Assembly: GCF_001632365.1 (NCBI RefSeq)
Contig: NW_024468511.1
Location: 1,143,884-1,207,883 of the forward strand
DNA length: 64,000 nt
Direction: 5' to 3'
DNA from: Laetiporus sulphureus 93-53
Lineage: Eukaryota; Basidiomycota; Agaricomycetes; Polyporales; Laetiporaceae
Both the position numbers and the translations under genes were made by a program. The notes under the pieces were generated by a model. That model worked only from the letters and a program-made list of their open reading frames with translations, had not been told where the DNA came from and made no database searches. Shown here piece by piece: positions 47,086 through 56,799 of this stretch. The first letter of the stretch is position 1. Each line of letters begins with the position of its first letter.

Positions 47086-48950
47086 TCATGTACAGAATGT
47101 GAGAGTGCTCTCGCGTATCCGGAGTCTCACACTGCGATCTGCAAGCAATTCAAATCGGACACCGGTCAGGGTGGCAGTGAGTGACATTTGAGCTATATAC
47201 AGTTGGTCAGCGAAACGATTAAAATCCGGGGAATGGAGCCACTTACCTTCGTCTCCGACATTGAACCCGAGCGTCTTGTACGGTTCGGAGCCTGCATGCC
47301 CTTGCCGTGGAGGTGCTCCCGCAATGAAGAAGCTAGTGAAGCTGGAGCCGACCTTCCATACCAGTACGACAGACTCCTCAAGGGATACTGTTACCAGGCG
47401 CTGTCCATCCGGCGAGAAGCTGCACGCTGTTGCTCGTTTCTTGTGGCCTTCTAGCACGTAGAAGCGAGTGGCAGTCTTCAGAGCACACATTACCACGGCG
47501 CCTTCGCTGGTAGCCTGGTCCCCACTGCGGGGCGTTGCGTGGGGGGAATGAAAGCTGACGGTAGGAAAGCTAAGATGAAACGTATCAGAGACAACCATAA
47601 CAGTCGAAACAGAAATTCACATTTGCACAACGTGTCTGAGAATGTCAGTGGCAGAATCCGGAACTGCGTCTCGGTCGGCGGTAGAATTGGGATCCAGCGA
47701 TTTCACGATAGCATCCATCAAGCGAGGCAAATTGCTGTACAGCACCATCGGATTCTGTGAACGCTCAGCGCCATCTCCTCCCAGTCAAAGAGCAGGCTGA
47801 CCTGCCTCGTGTATGAGGAGGATGACCAACTGCATGAAAGATCTGCGGTGCTGCATGCTGCGTGGCTGCAGTATGTCTATGGTCAAGGCGGTCATAAATA
47901 GCGGTGTGTTGGCGGCAGCGATCTGAAGGACCGCAGATCGTGCTTGAGCTCCAATGTTGTGCGGTGAGATCGAGTCCTTCCGTGATGCAGTCGCCAGCGT
48001 AAAAAGTGCACGCAGCATCTCGACTGCGTCGACGTACTGTTGCCACACCGGGAAGCCACGAGAGCATAGCGAGATGGCCAAAGGGCGGTACGAGGAGCTT
48101 TCATCGTGCAGATACTGTGCAATTGAGCGTGCTATGTCCGTGAGGACGCTGACAAAATCCGTGTGAGCATGCACTTCATGTGATTCATCGAGCATACCTT
48201 GCGGACAGTAGGCTGTACTTCTGTATGGAAATGTAACCGCATATGTGCAGCGCCATGGCATCTCGAAGACATTCTTCCGCACCGGCTGCGCGCACGGCAC
48301 TGCTGAAGTGTTCATCAATGTGACATGATTGCGTACAACTGCACATTTACGATACGCCTGCCAATATTCAATCCGCGAGGCGAGCGACTCCGATGTCAAA
48401 TAGTGAGCGAGACGCGTTTCGGATTTCCAGTACTGTCTAGCCGCCTCTAGCGTGAACATTTAACTAGTCGTCATAATAGCAATCATACCGATCGATTGTA
48501 GCCACTGTCTTGTTAAAAACGATAGACTTGGTGATTGATACGAGGTGCCGACCGCATCCGCAAGAGACGTGGCATATAATATCATTATGGTGCTAGTGTC
48601 TGACTTGAGCGCTTCGAGAATGGTCACCCAAACTTTCTTCAGGTACAGGAAACCATCAACATACCTTCATTCTGCATGAAAACATGCAAGATCACGAGAA
48701 TCACCACAGAGCGTGCAGCTGAGACCTCCGGGGAAGCACACCATATTGGCGTACTTTGTTCGTTAAATACAGAGATCATCCCGCTGCTGTATCTCCAAAA
48801 AGAGGGCCCTGAGTTGCACCCGGCACATCCCAAGATGATCAAGTTCTGCTCGAAGCGCTCGAGGTTGACACATATCCTAGACCTGTACAGTCATCAACCG
48901 GTCAACAAGACACTCAAATTGTTTTAAGACTCTAGCAGGAGCATTTCCAC
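47086..48950 (-). pseudogene. WDR7/rabconnectin-3 beta-like protein, C-terminal part only
   Basis: WDR7-type proteins work with DMXL/Rav1-like partners in V-ATPase assembly. The last third is recognisable: NLERFEQNLIILGCAGC and RYSSGMISVFNEQ (about 48760-48870), DIARSIAQYLHDE, PVWQQYVDAVEMLRALFTLA, NIGAQARSAVLQIAAANTP and TIDILQPRSMQHRRS (47830-48130). It continues with LDPNSTADRD, ATRFYVLEGHKKRATACSFS, the WD block LVTVSLEESVVLVWKVGSSF and DRSVRLRIRESTLTF, stop TGA 47086-47088. The N-terminal propeller and most of the protein, which should lie at higher coordinates, are absent. Beyond about 48950 no family sequence is found and mobile elements follow. A one-base phase break near 48880 also suggests decay. 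A functional short transcript cannot be excluded. Confidence 0.65.
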
Positions 48951-49112
48951 CTAAGAATGAGATCAGACCTTACTCATAGTTCAGACAGTACAGAAACATT
49001 ATGCTTATGTAGTTTTAACTCTTATCAAATGTGAACAGAGGGCATGGGGAGCAGATCAGTGTCGCAGTCACTAGAGACATGGAGGTATTTTCGAGCGTGC
49101 TATATGCTGTGA
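48951..49112. other. Break zone between WDR7-like remnant and repeats
   Basis: AT-rich sequence with no recognisable exon or repeat end. It is where the WDR7-like gene is lost. Confidence 0.4.
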
Positions 49113-49445
49113 CAAATGTTAATTAGATAGTCAACCTTTAACAATAATAAGTGGACGTTACATGTGCCGGCGCAAATCTAGAATATGATAGCCACAATGA
49201 AACTGTGGTATATTACAAACCATAGTTTGGGAGTATTATACTTCCCATAAGAAATTCAACATAACGGATTGGCGGGGGTTGACATTTATATTTCCATATT
49301 TGTGACTACGCGCATTCTGCGAAGTTTGAATTTGGCCTGTAGGATTTTGCACAATCCCATGTATGGTCTCAAATGTTAATTTTACTAGACAAATTGCGAC
49401 CAACGCAAATAATGAACTAGAATCTGACTATCTAATTATCATTTG
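49113..49445. mobile_element. MITE-like element with about 21-bp inverted ends
   Basis: CAAATGTTAATTAGATAGTCA at 49113-49133 is matched, with one mismatch, by the reverse complement of 49425-49445. The 333-bp interior is AT-rich and non-coding. No clear target duplication was found, so the superfamily is unknown. Confidence 0.55.
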
Positions 49446-49741
49446 CTAAGCATATTACATGCTTGAAAATGGCACCATGTCTCCCGTGAGTCCTTATCAA
49501 TCTAAATTTGCTCCTTGAGACATGGTCACATCACACTTTCTCCTACCATATTTGGAAATAAGTAATCAATGCATCTCACTCGCATTCACCACGATCTTCT
49601 GCCCATTTTATTGCAATCATCCTCTGTACTGTTGGCTTGTGGGGCCTGGAAGGCACTGCGAGATAGCAGTGGACCTCGGGGGCATCGGAGCTGGGTACAG
49701 GGGCTGCAGGAATGGCAGCCGAATAAGCGCTGGGCATGCGA
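49446..49741. other. Flank between MITE and Gypsy-1 LTR
   Basis: No recognisable gene. A 68-codon minus-strand frame (49576-49782) has no family motif. Confidence 0.4.
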
Positions 49742-49995
49742 TGTAATGGGCAGGTCAGATGAGGGACGAGAGGCGAGAGCAAGAGAACACGAGATAGGGA
49801 TTCTAGAGAGAGTAGCTAGACAACGAGAGCGATAGAGCCCATGTACTGGAGTTGGCTCGACGAAGAGAAGCGAGCCAGGACAGTGAAGACAATTTTACTA
49901 TAGGGTTAGCTGAGTGCATACGTAAGCATACCTAAACAGTCCATGAGCTAGCTAAACAAACCAAAGGCCATGGCGCACTGTAACACGCCCTTACA
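49742..49995 (-). repeat. Gypsy-1 3' LTR (proposed 254 bp)
   Basis: It begins TGTAAGGGC just after the purine tract (minus strand) and a matching end, GCCCATTACA, occurs 254 bases further. The ends thus form a TGTAA/TTACA inverted repeat. The second LTR is not in the window, so the right border is provisional. Confidence 0.5.
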
Positions 49996-50011
49996 TCATC
50001 TCCCTCTCAAG
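49996..50011 (-). other. Gypsy-1 polypurine tract
   Basis: Minus-strand TTGAGAGGGAGATGA directly upstream of the LTR start. This is the typical primer site for plus-strand DNA synthesis. It overlaps the pol stop codon. Confidence 0.65.
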
Positions 50012-50306
50012 GGAGAGCACGACATGCGATCCTTAGATCGATGAGTCGTAACGAACTGGGGGTCTCGAGACATGGCCAGTACGCGTTGTGGTCTGCATGG
50101 GTGACACATAGATGCGACGCAGGTCTTCGTGGACGATGGGAGGCTCAGAGGACGTGGGGCAGCAGGAGGCACGGCAGCAGGCACGGACGACGTGGAGGAG
50201 GCAGGCACGGATGGCACGGAGGCAGCGGGCACAGAGGCAGCAGGCGTGGATGTGGGAGGTCTTGGGGTGGCAGGTGCAGATGGCTCAGCAGGGACCTGTG
50301 GAGGAG
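49996..50306 (-). pseudogene. Gypsy-1 pol C-terminal tail
   Basis: Pro/Ala/Ser-rich tail (SPPQVPAEPSAP, then SVPAASVPSVPASS) ending in SPLRGR and TGA 49996-49998. Its frame joins exactly to the frame that leaves the chromodomain at 53091 (TTDIHAF) if the LINE and one copy of its target duplication are removed. This proves they were one reading frame. Confidence 0.75.
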
Positions 50307-50316
50307 AAAATGCATG

Positions 50317-52938
50317 CAATGGATCTTGAACTGCAACCACCACCATCTACACGGGCATCTAGTGCACTTGCCTGACATTCACTCTCTCCTGAAGAATGCC
50401 TTGTGGCCTTGCCGCACCACCTCAAGCTCTACCACTGCCTGCGAGACACTCTCGACAATGTTCGACCTGCTGGGTTGGAATCAGGAAAGTTGGTGGCGCA
50501 GCTGGAACTTGTGCACAAGGTAATCGATGAGGTCACTGGCTGATTCGCTGGCCTTAATCCCGTCGACCCTGCCCTGGCGTCCCTGCCTGCAGCTGCAGGT
50601 CCACTCTCTCACCTCACCTCTCACCTCACACCTTTGTTGCAAACTCCCCCACCTCAGCAAGCAGGCGGCGACTTTGCCGCCGCCATCTCAGCCCTTCGCA
50701 ACGATCTGAGAACTCGGCTCACTGCCCTCGAGGCATGTGTGAGCTAGGTGTCTGCTGTGCCAGCTTCCTCCGGTTGCCCCCAGGTCACGACACCTCTGAC
50801 TAAGATGGCCAAAGGGTGGTCTTATGCAGTGACAGCTGCGCCCTCGCATCCGGTTCCTCCCACGTGTGCCCCGAACCCTCCGTCTACCTGCAAGGCTCAA
50901 GCACCAAGCTTCCTAAGTTCAGTGGGTGCTTGCGAGGTGAGATAAGAGTAGTATGGAACAATGTGGAATACTACAACAATATGTGGGGGAGAGGGTTCAG
51001 CCAGGCAAGCACGCGGCTTTTTCCGCCGTGCATAAGAGGTGCTCGGGGTCTGGATCATGAGTGTTCGGGGTCCTGGCATTGATGCCCAGGCTCCTGATTC
51101 GCTGGCCGGCGATCCAGGGCTTCTGAGCGCATCTAAGCCGAACTCTCGAGCATGAAGTGGCAGCGTAGCAGCCTAACGAGGGGGGGGCATGACTACACCA
51201 CCTGACCCACAACAGTCGTGCTGCCTCCGACGCCATGACTCTCCCACACTGGGTCGCATAGAGGAAGAATGAGGTATGGGTATATGACGACAGAATCACT
51301 CGAACAGACGAACTGAGCAGATCTGAGAAGTCCAGCATCACGAATGAGGTTGGGTCCTCCCTTCCAGTGCAGACAAGAAGGACAGAGAAGAGAACACCGG
51401 AGGTTCTCAATGAAAGAGAAGACAAAGGTTGAGCTTGATATCGGATGCCATGTGAGGTTTGCCACAGGACGAGGTGTTGAGCAGCGGGCGCATGTGGTCG
51501 GAGCATCGATGACGATATGGGACAACGTTCCCTGGTCTAGCACCATTGTGCCGGCCTGCACAAGAGTTGGATGTGAGGTTGTGCTATGATAACAAGAACG
51601 AAAGGTTGAAGGTCCGCTTCGAGGTGGCAAAATGAGGTAGCGAGATGGCCAGTACACCTTGAGAGGCCGAAGTGGCAAATTGATCTGCAATAATAACACA
51701 GACAGGAAAGAAGGCTGGGCTGGAGGCCATGGTAAGAATCTCGACATGACGAATAAAGTCGTTCGAGTGGCGAATGTGACCACATTCATATGCGATGATA
51801 ATGTTCATATCGTCACCCCTAATGATCAGAGATGCGTCCTGGGTAGTCTGGGCGTCCAGTCCAGCTGGAGACCCAATGAGCTTGTAGCGAAGGTCGTGGC
51901 GGGTGAGAAGAGATGTAGCGCATACGTCAGGTGTGCGTGTCTCTTCTGCGCCCACCTGCTTAGTAAGCAAGTGTTCAGCCCAGCGCTCGTTTCTCGTGCT
52001 GGTCCTGAACTTCACAGGGTGCTGGGGCACCAGTCCGGTATGTGGTCTGATACTCCAGTCGCATCCCGGAATGCATCACCTCCACCTCCCCTGCTGCTAT
52101 CCTCAGCGACATCAACCGTGCCCTGGCCATGGTTCCAACTGCTGAAGGGCTCGCTGCGCTCGCTGCATACCCCAGTTCCTCTGGCAACCTCGTCCTGGTT
52201 TTTCTGCCCAACCCCTCCCACCCCCACATTGATGCTCACCTCTCGACAATATGACTCGCCCTGGGCATTGGACATGACCAAGCTATCACCCGGGATAGCA
52301 AATGGTCCCGCATCCTCCTCGACAACATCTACACTCAGACCCACACTGGTGCAGAGGTCCACTCCCCAGCCGTGCTTGTCGAGGAGCTTCTCAAGAACCC
52401 GGCTATCAAGTGCCTCACCATCACTCAACCTCCACGCTGGGCACGATGACCTGAGCTCATCGTTGGTACCCGCTCATCCGTGGTCCTTGGTTTTGAAGAC
52501 TCGGATGGCTCCCTCCTTGCCTCCATCCTCCGCACCCCCCTGTTTGCCTTCAGTGCGCCCATAACTGCTTCGTGCTGGCATGAAAAGCCATGCCTTCACC
52601 AATGCACGAGGTGCTGGGCATATGGGCACCTAGCCACTGGGTGCACCAGATCACTCAGATGCCGTGTCTGTGCCGGCCATCATCATGAAGACTCACATCG
52701 TTTGCGGTGCACATCGTGCACGAAGGAGAATCGTGCCACCTCCGATCCCTGCACCCACTCCAGGTGTGTCAACTGTCATGGTCTCCACCACGCAGACTCC
52801 ATCGCATGCCCCAAGCGGGCGGAGTATAGGAACCCAGCTGCCCCCACTTCCCCTGAAGATGGCACAGGTGTCATCAGCCCCCCCACCACTGACCACACCT
52901 CTGGAGAGCATGGCGATGAAGTGGACATTGTCATGTAG
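50317..52938 (+). pseudogene. LINE ORF1 (gag) with zinc knuckles, broken
   Basis: The N-terminal part (about 50317-50935) has a helical, coiled segment (HCLRDTLDNVRPAGLESGKL, then AAAISALRNDLRTRLTALEA). The C-terminal part (52053-52938) has LDNIYTQTHTGAEVHSP, EELLKNPAIKCLTITQPPRW and SVVLGFEDSDG, followed by a knuckle array: CTRCWAYGHLATGC, CRVCAGHHH, CTSC and CVNCHGLHHADSIAC (about 52600-52820). This array is typical of non-LTR gag proteins. In-frame TGA (after EVTG, after LSTI and after WAR) and TAG (after CVS) interrupt it. The stretch 50945-52050 does not fit the gag sequence. Confidence 0.65.
50945..52050 (-). other. Unexplained 1.1-kb segment inside the LINE; 198-codon minus frame
   Basis: LINE gag similarity stops near 50935 and resumes near 52053. 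Between them the minus strand has an open frame 51193-51789 with two CxxC pairs (TCARCSTP and LLCPSCLH) and an overlapping frame 51584-52030. A TGTTGTAGTATTCC motif at about 50966-50979 (minus) looks LTR-like. I cannot identify it. It may be a further insertion or a captured gene piece. Confidence 0.3.
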
Positions 52939-53090
52939 CTGCCGTTTATATACTGGTCTGCCCTCTACGTGACTCCCTGGCCTGGCGCAATAGCGCACTG
53001 GGCCCTCCCTTGCCCCGTACATTACCCTGCTGTACAATGCTGCACATAGCGTGGGATATAAATAAATGCCATGTCAAAAAAAAATGCATG

Positions 53091-54633
53091 TATATCAGTA
53101 GTGACAGAATCAGATGGTGCGCGCACGGCATGGTCAATAATAAGACGATGCGGGTGTGGCACGTGAGGGTGACGGCGATGAAAGCGTTTGAGGAGCTTGT
53201 TATTGGAGATGGGGATATCGGTAAGTGGGATCCAGGAGTCTTCATCAGCAGAGAGACCCTGCCAGCGCATGAGGTATTCGTAGCGCTGACTGAGCTTGTG
53301 GCAGTCGAGGATGCTGGCGATGGCGGAAGGAGGAGTCAGGTCATCGAGGTTGAACAGTTCAGGTGTGGCATGGGGATGGAATTCAGAGGGGTCAGAGTAA
53401 GGTTCAAGGAGCGAGATGTGGAAGACAGGGTGAAGATGAGAGAGGTAGGAGGGAAGTCGAAGTTGGTAGGCAGTGTCGGAGATAGCACATTCGATGGGAA
53501 AAGGACCGAGACATCGATGATTGAGCTTGTCAGAAAGTCGGGTCGTCTTGATATTACGATGCAGCAACCAGACGAGCTGGTCATGTTTGAAGCGGGGTCC
53601 ATTGGTAATGTGCGTGTTGTAGGCTCGGGCTTGACATTCTTGAGCGTCCTTGAGCTCAGCGTGCAGTTCGTCGTGAAGACGCTCTAGGTGTGAGGCGAGA
53701 TCGATGGCGAGGGGAACGGTCAAACATTCACTGATCTGCAGCTTGAATGTCAGGTGATATGCATAGTTCGCAAAGAACAGCATCTGCTTGGTGGACGTGT
53801 TCTCGTGATTGTTGGACACGAACTCGGCGAGGGGCAGGTAGTCGACCCAATCATCCTGCTGATAGAATGCATCAGCACGGAGGTACGTCTCGAGCATCTG
53901 ATTTGTATGCTCAGTTAGTCCGTTCGTCTGCGGATGGTATGCAGTAGAAGTCCTAAGGTCAACTCGAAGAAGAGTGGTAAGTTCTTTCCAAAATTTAGAG
54001 ACAAAAACGGAACCTCGATCTGAAACAATCGAGTCTGGCAGGCCATGGTGTCAAAAAATCCGATCCAGGAACAGCCAAGCTAGGCCAGGAGCATCGATTG
54101 TCTCATTGCATGGCACGAAATGTGCAGCGCATGTGAGACGGTCACAAACGGCCCAGATCGAGTCGTACCCATGCGAAACTGGGAGCTTGACAATGAAATC
54201 CATGGAAATGGATTTCCACGGTCGTGTGGGGATGTTGAGGGGTTGAAGCAAGCCATACGGCTTGTGGCATGGTGTCTTGATGCGAGCGCAGGTGTTGCAG
54301 GCTTGAACATAGTGGCAGATGTACGTTTGCATACCTCGGCCACGAGAAATTGCAAGAGATGAGCGCCAGCGTGCGCGCTCGCCCAGAGTGACCTGAGATT
54401 ATGTAATCATGATGAGAATGTAGAATATTAGTATGCAACGAGGAGGGAACAAAAAGTCGGCCTTTATGGAAGACCAGGTTGCCATCGAGCACAAAATCCG
54501 TGTCTCCTTGGGCGATCGCTTCATGCCACTCGGTGTCCATGCAGATTGTGGACTTATACTGCTCGAGTAGCTCGGAGTTGTTGAGCGTGATCGTCGTAAT
54601 TGCGGAGATGTGCTGAGGAGGTGGTGCAGACAT
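53091..54633 (-). pseudogene. Gypsy-1 integrase and chromodomain
   Basis: The His/Cys finger (HHDYIISGHSGRARTLAL and CNTCARIKTPC) lies at 54250-54430. The core follows: WKSISMDFIVKLPVS, with the first catalytic Asp, and AVCDRLTCAAHFVPC. The next part is frameshifted and degraded near 53900-54060. The C-terminal part is clear: QDDWVDYLPLAEFVSNNHEN, HLHPVFHISLLEPY and a chromodomain (YEYLMRWQGLSADEDSW, about 53240-53290), which targets insertion to heterochromatin. It exits in frame into the LINE at 53091. Confidence 0.8.
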
Positions 54634-54744
54634 GGAAGTGACAGCCTGTGAAGAAGAAAAAAGTCATTCTGTATGAGAAGGGATTAGTAGTACTTTTGCT
54701 TGGAGATGCAGTACGTCATCTCCCTCTCAAGGCGTGAAGTCAGA

Positions 54745-55300
54745 TCACCTCGAGGGTGCATCTACAGGGTTTTTAAGCTCAGGAGCATAGTCTAAACAGA
54801 AGTTAAACTCAGAAAGAAACATAGACCAGCATGCTTGGCGCTGATTAAGAACACAAGAAGACATAAAATACTCAAGATTTTTATGATCGCAGATGACCGA
54901 AACTGGCATCACAGTGCCAATTAACCAGGCACACATGTTGCGGAAGGAGTTGACGATGGCGAGGAGCTCCTTGTCATACATCTCGTAATTGATCTCAGCA
55001 GGTGACAACTTGCACAAATAGTAAGCGACGGGGTGTAGGAAGCCCTGAGGATCAGGCTGGTGAAGGATGCCCACGATCACGAAGTCAGAGGCATCGGTGG
55101 ACAGTGTGCAAGGTAGACTTGGGTCGAAGTAGCACAGAACCAGAGACTGTTGGAATCTGAGCACGGAGCGCAGATGTGAGAGGCCCCAGTGTGACCTGCG
55201 CCACCAGCATGGGAGAGTAGTAGCATGCATGTATATAATAGGGCATGGCTACAATGGGACAGGCCATCGGTTTGGCCCCATGAAGCCACCTTCTAGAGAG
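54745..55300 (-). pseudogene. Gypsy-1 RNase H
   Basis: RNase H core with CTLSTDASDFVIVGIL (catalytic Asp), INYEMYDKELLAIVNSFRNM (Glu) and VICDHKNLEYFMSS (Asp), ending DAPSR. TGA codons follow at 54742-54744, about 54724 and near 54675, in a frame that otherwise leads into the integrase start. The about 180 bases nearest the Copia insertion (55120-55300) do not match the usual RT-RNase H connection. Confidence 0.75.
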
Positions 55301-55305
55301 CAGGC

Positions 55306-55573
55306 TCTCAGAGTTTCCTGGTCTAAGCACAGTGAGAGCACAGCAAAAATGAGTTTGTTGTCCAGGGACCTCGTTAGAGTCGTTTAGACGTAGTAAACTA
55401 CTGAGGTATGTACATCTTCTCGGTCCATTATTTATTGACTAATGCCACGGTCGGACCCTATCGTACGATGTCCACTCGTTGCTAGGGCATGTCGCTCTGA
55501 CCGTCTGACCGGCCACTTCTCCCCGCTTGCGACAAGAGCGTACCTGAGTGCTGCACGCACTCTCCTTCCAACA
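55306..55573 (-). repeat. Copia-type 3' LTR
   Basis: Minus strand starts TGTTGGAAGGAGAG. It matches 56527-56794 along its length with scattered transitions. Confidence 0.88.
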
Positions 55574-55601
55574 CGCCCTCTCAATTGCCATTGTCAAGCC
55601 A

Positions 55602-56447
55602 TCAGAATAGGTGAATGTGGTCATCAGTATACGCCACCTTGGCCTTCACACCCTTGTTATCTGGCTTCCCTTCCTCATCATCCTCATCATCCTTGCCATC
55701 ATCTGACTTGGTCGGGCAGTTCTTCCATACATGCCCTATTTCTCCGCACTTGAAGCACTTACGCTTCTCGCCCCCTGCAGCCGCCTTCCACTTCCCTTTC
55801 CCAGCCTTAGCCATCATGGCCACCGCATCCCGGTCATCCTCCGTATCCTTCTGGTGGGTCTCCTCATTCAGAAGTCTCGCTGTAACATTTGCGACGGTGA
55901 GCTGTTCGGGTGGGATCGATTCGAGCGTGACTACGAGCTGGTCGTAGTGTTCTCCAAGGCCCATGGTGAGTCCCAACACCATGTCCTCTTCTTCTACTTT
56001 TACCCCGGCATATTCCAGATCTGCGGCCATTTTCCTCACCCACCCAATCTATGCCAACATCACCTTGTCGGGGCCCTTCACTGCCCTGTAGAAGCATCGC
56101 CACATCGCCAGTCAGATCGCAAACCCGTATGCTCAGTGCACCTGTGCCAGAGTCACCCAGCACTCCATAGGGTCATGACTCACCAGATGCACCAGCTGCC
56201 CTGCTGATACCTGCAGCACCATTTCCACCTGTGCTTTCGCCATCTTGGTCATCAAGCGCTTGGCCTTTTCCACCTCCAGCCACACTGCTGCCTCCATCTC
56301 CGTCGCATCTGTCGGTGGTGATGTTTCAATTGTCATCACCTCCCACAGCTCCTTCCTGATCAGCTCCGCTTCCATTTGGATTGCCCACTCACCATAGTTG
56401 CCCTCACCCAAGAGAGGGAACTTCGTGGTTTTGGTTGTCTCGGACAT
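55602..56447 (-). pseudogene. Copia-type gag with CCHC knuckle, three in-frame stops
   Basis: ATG 56445-56447 opens MSETTKTTKFPLLGEGNYGE, the N-terminus typical of Copia gag (UBN2 type). The frame continues through KAQVEMVLQVSAGQLVHLV to LAQVH, where TGA, TGA and TAG occur within 75 bases (about 56050-56135). It then continues in the same frame with MGLGEHYDQLVVTLESIPPEQL and a zinc knuckle CFKCGEIGHVWKNC (about 55725-55770). An acidic tail stops at about 55602. The three stops would be CGA, CGA and CAG before C-to-T change. Confidence 0.82.
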
Positions 56448-56526
56448 GTCAGGTTGATGCCAGTTGCACAGGGAGAATGCGAGCAGATGCAGCAGAGGCT
56501 AAAGAATCAGGTATGGGGGTAGTCTA

Positions 56527-56794
56527 TCTCGGAGTTTCCTGGTCTAAGCACAGTGAGAGCACAGCAAATATGAGTCCGTTGTCCAGGGACCTCGTTAGAG
56601 TCGTTTAGATGTAGTAAACTACTGAGGTATGTACATCTTCTCGGTCCGTTATTTATTGACTAATGCCACAGTTGGACCCTATCGTATGACGCCCACTTGT
56701 TGCTAGGGCATGTCACTCCGACTGTCTGACCGGCCACTTCTTCCCGCTTGTGACAAGAGCGTACCTGAGTGCCACGCGCACTCTCCTTCCAACA
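56527..56794 (-). repeat. Copia-type 5' LTR
   Basis: Same length and ends as the copy at 55306-55573; followed on the minus strand by a short leader and the gag ATG at 56447. Confidence 0.88.
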
Positions 56795-56799
56795 CAGGC

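Larger units (their letters stand above)
50317..53080 (+). mobile_element. LINE-type (Tad1-like) gag-only non-LTR element with A tail
   Basis: Flanked by AAAATGCATG at 50307-50316 and 53081-53090 (target duplication). It ends in a run of A (53076-53084) preceded by AATAAATGCC. It contains an ORF1 (gag) with zinc knuckles but no endonuclease or reverse transcriptase. The 3' end follows the ORF1 stop by only about 140 bases. It lies in the pol tail of Gypsy-1, opposite in orientation. Confidence 0.7.
55306..56794 (-). mobile_element. Copia-type element with two LTRs and gag but no pol
   Basis: Two 268-bp LTRs (55306-55573 and 56527-56794) start TGTTGGAAGG and end near GGAAACTC(T/C)GAGA on the minus strand, about 90-95% identical by eye. 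CAGGC flanks both sides (55301-55305 and 56795-56799), a 5-bp target duplication. A purine-rich AATTGAGAGGGCG precedes the 3' LTR (55574-55586). The 953-bp interior encodes only gag. No integrase, RT or RNase H is present. It sits inside the RT-RNase H region of Gypsy-1. Confidence 0.88.

Noticed and set aside
54712..54732. CCTCTCAAGG resembling a second Gypsy-1 polypurine tract
   Set aside because: It lies between RNase H and integrase in the middle of pol and reads as coding (EGDD); the resemblance to the tract at 49996 is chance.
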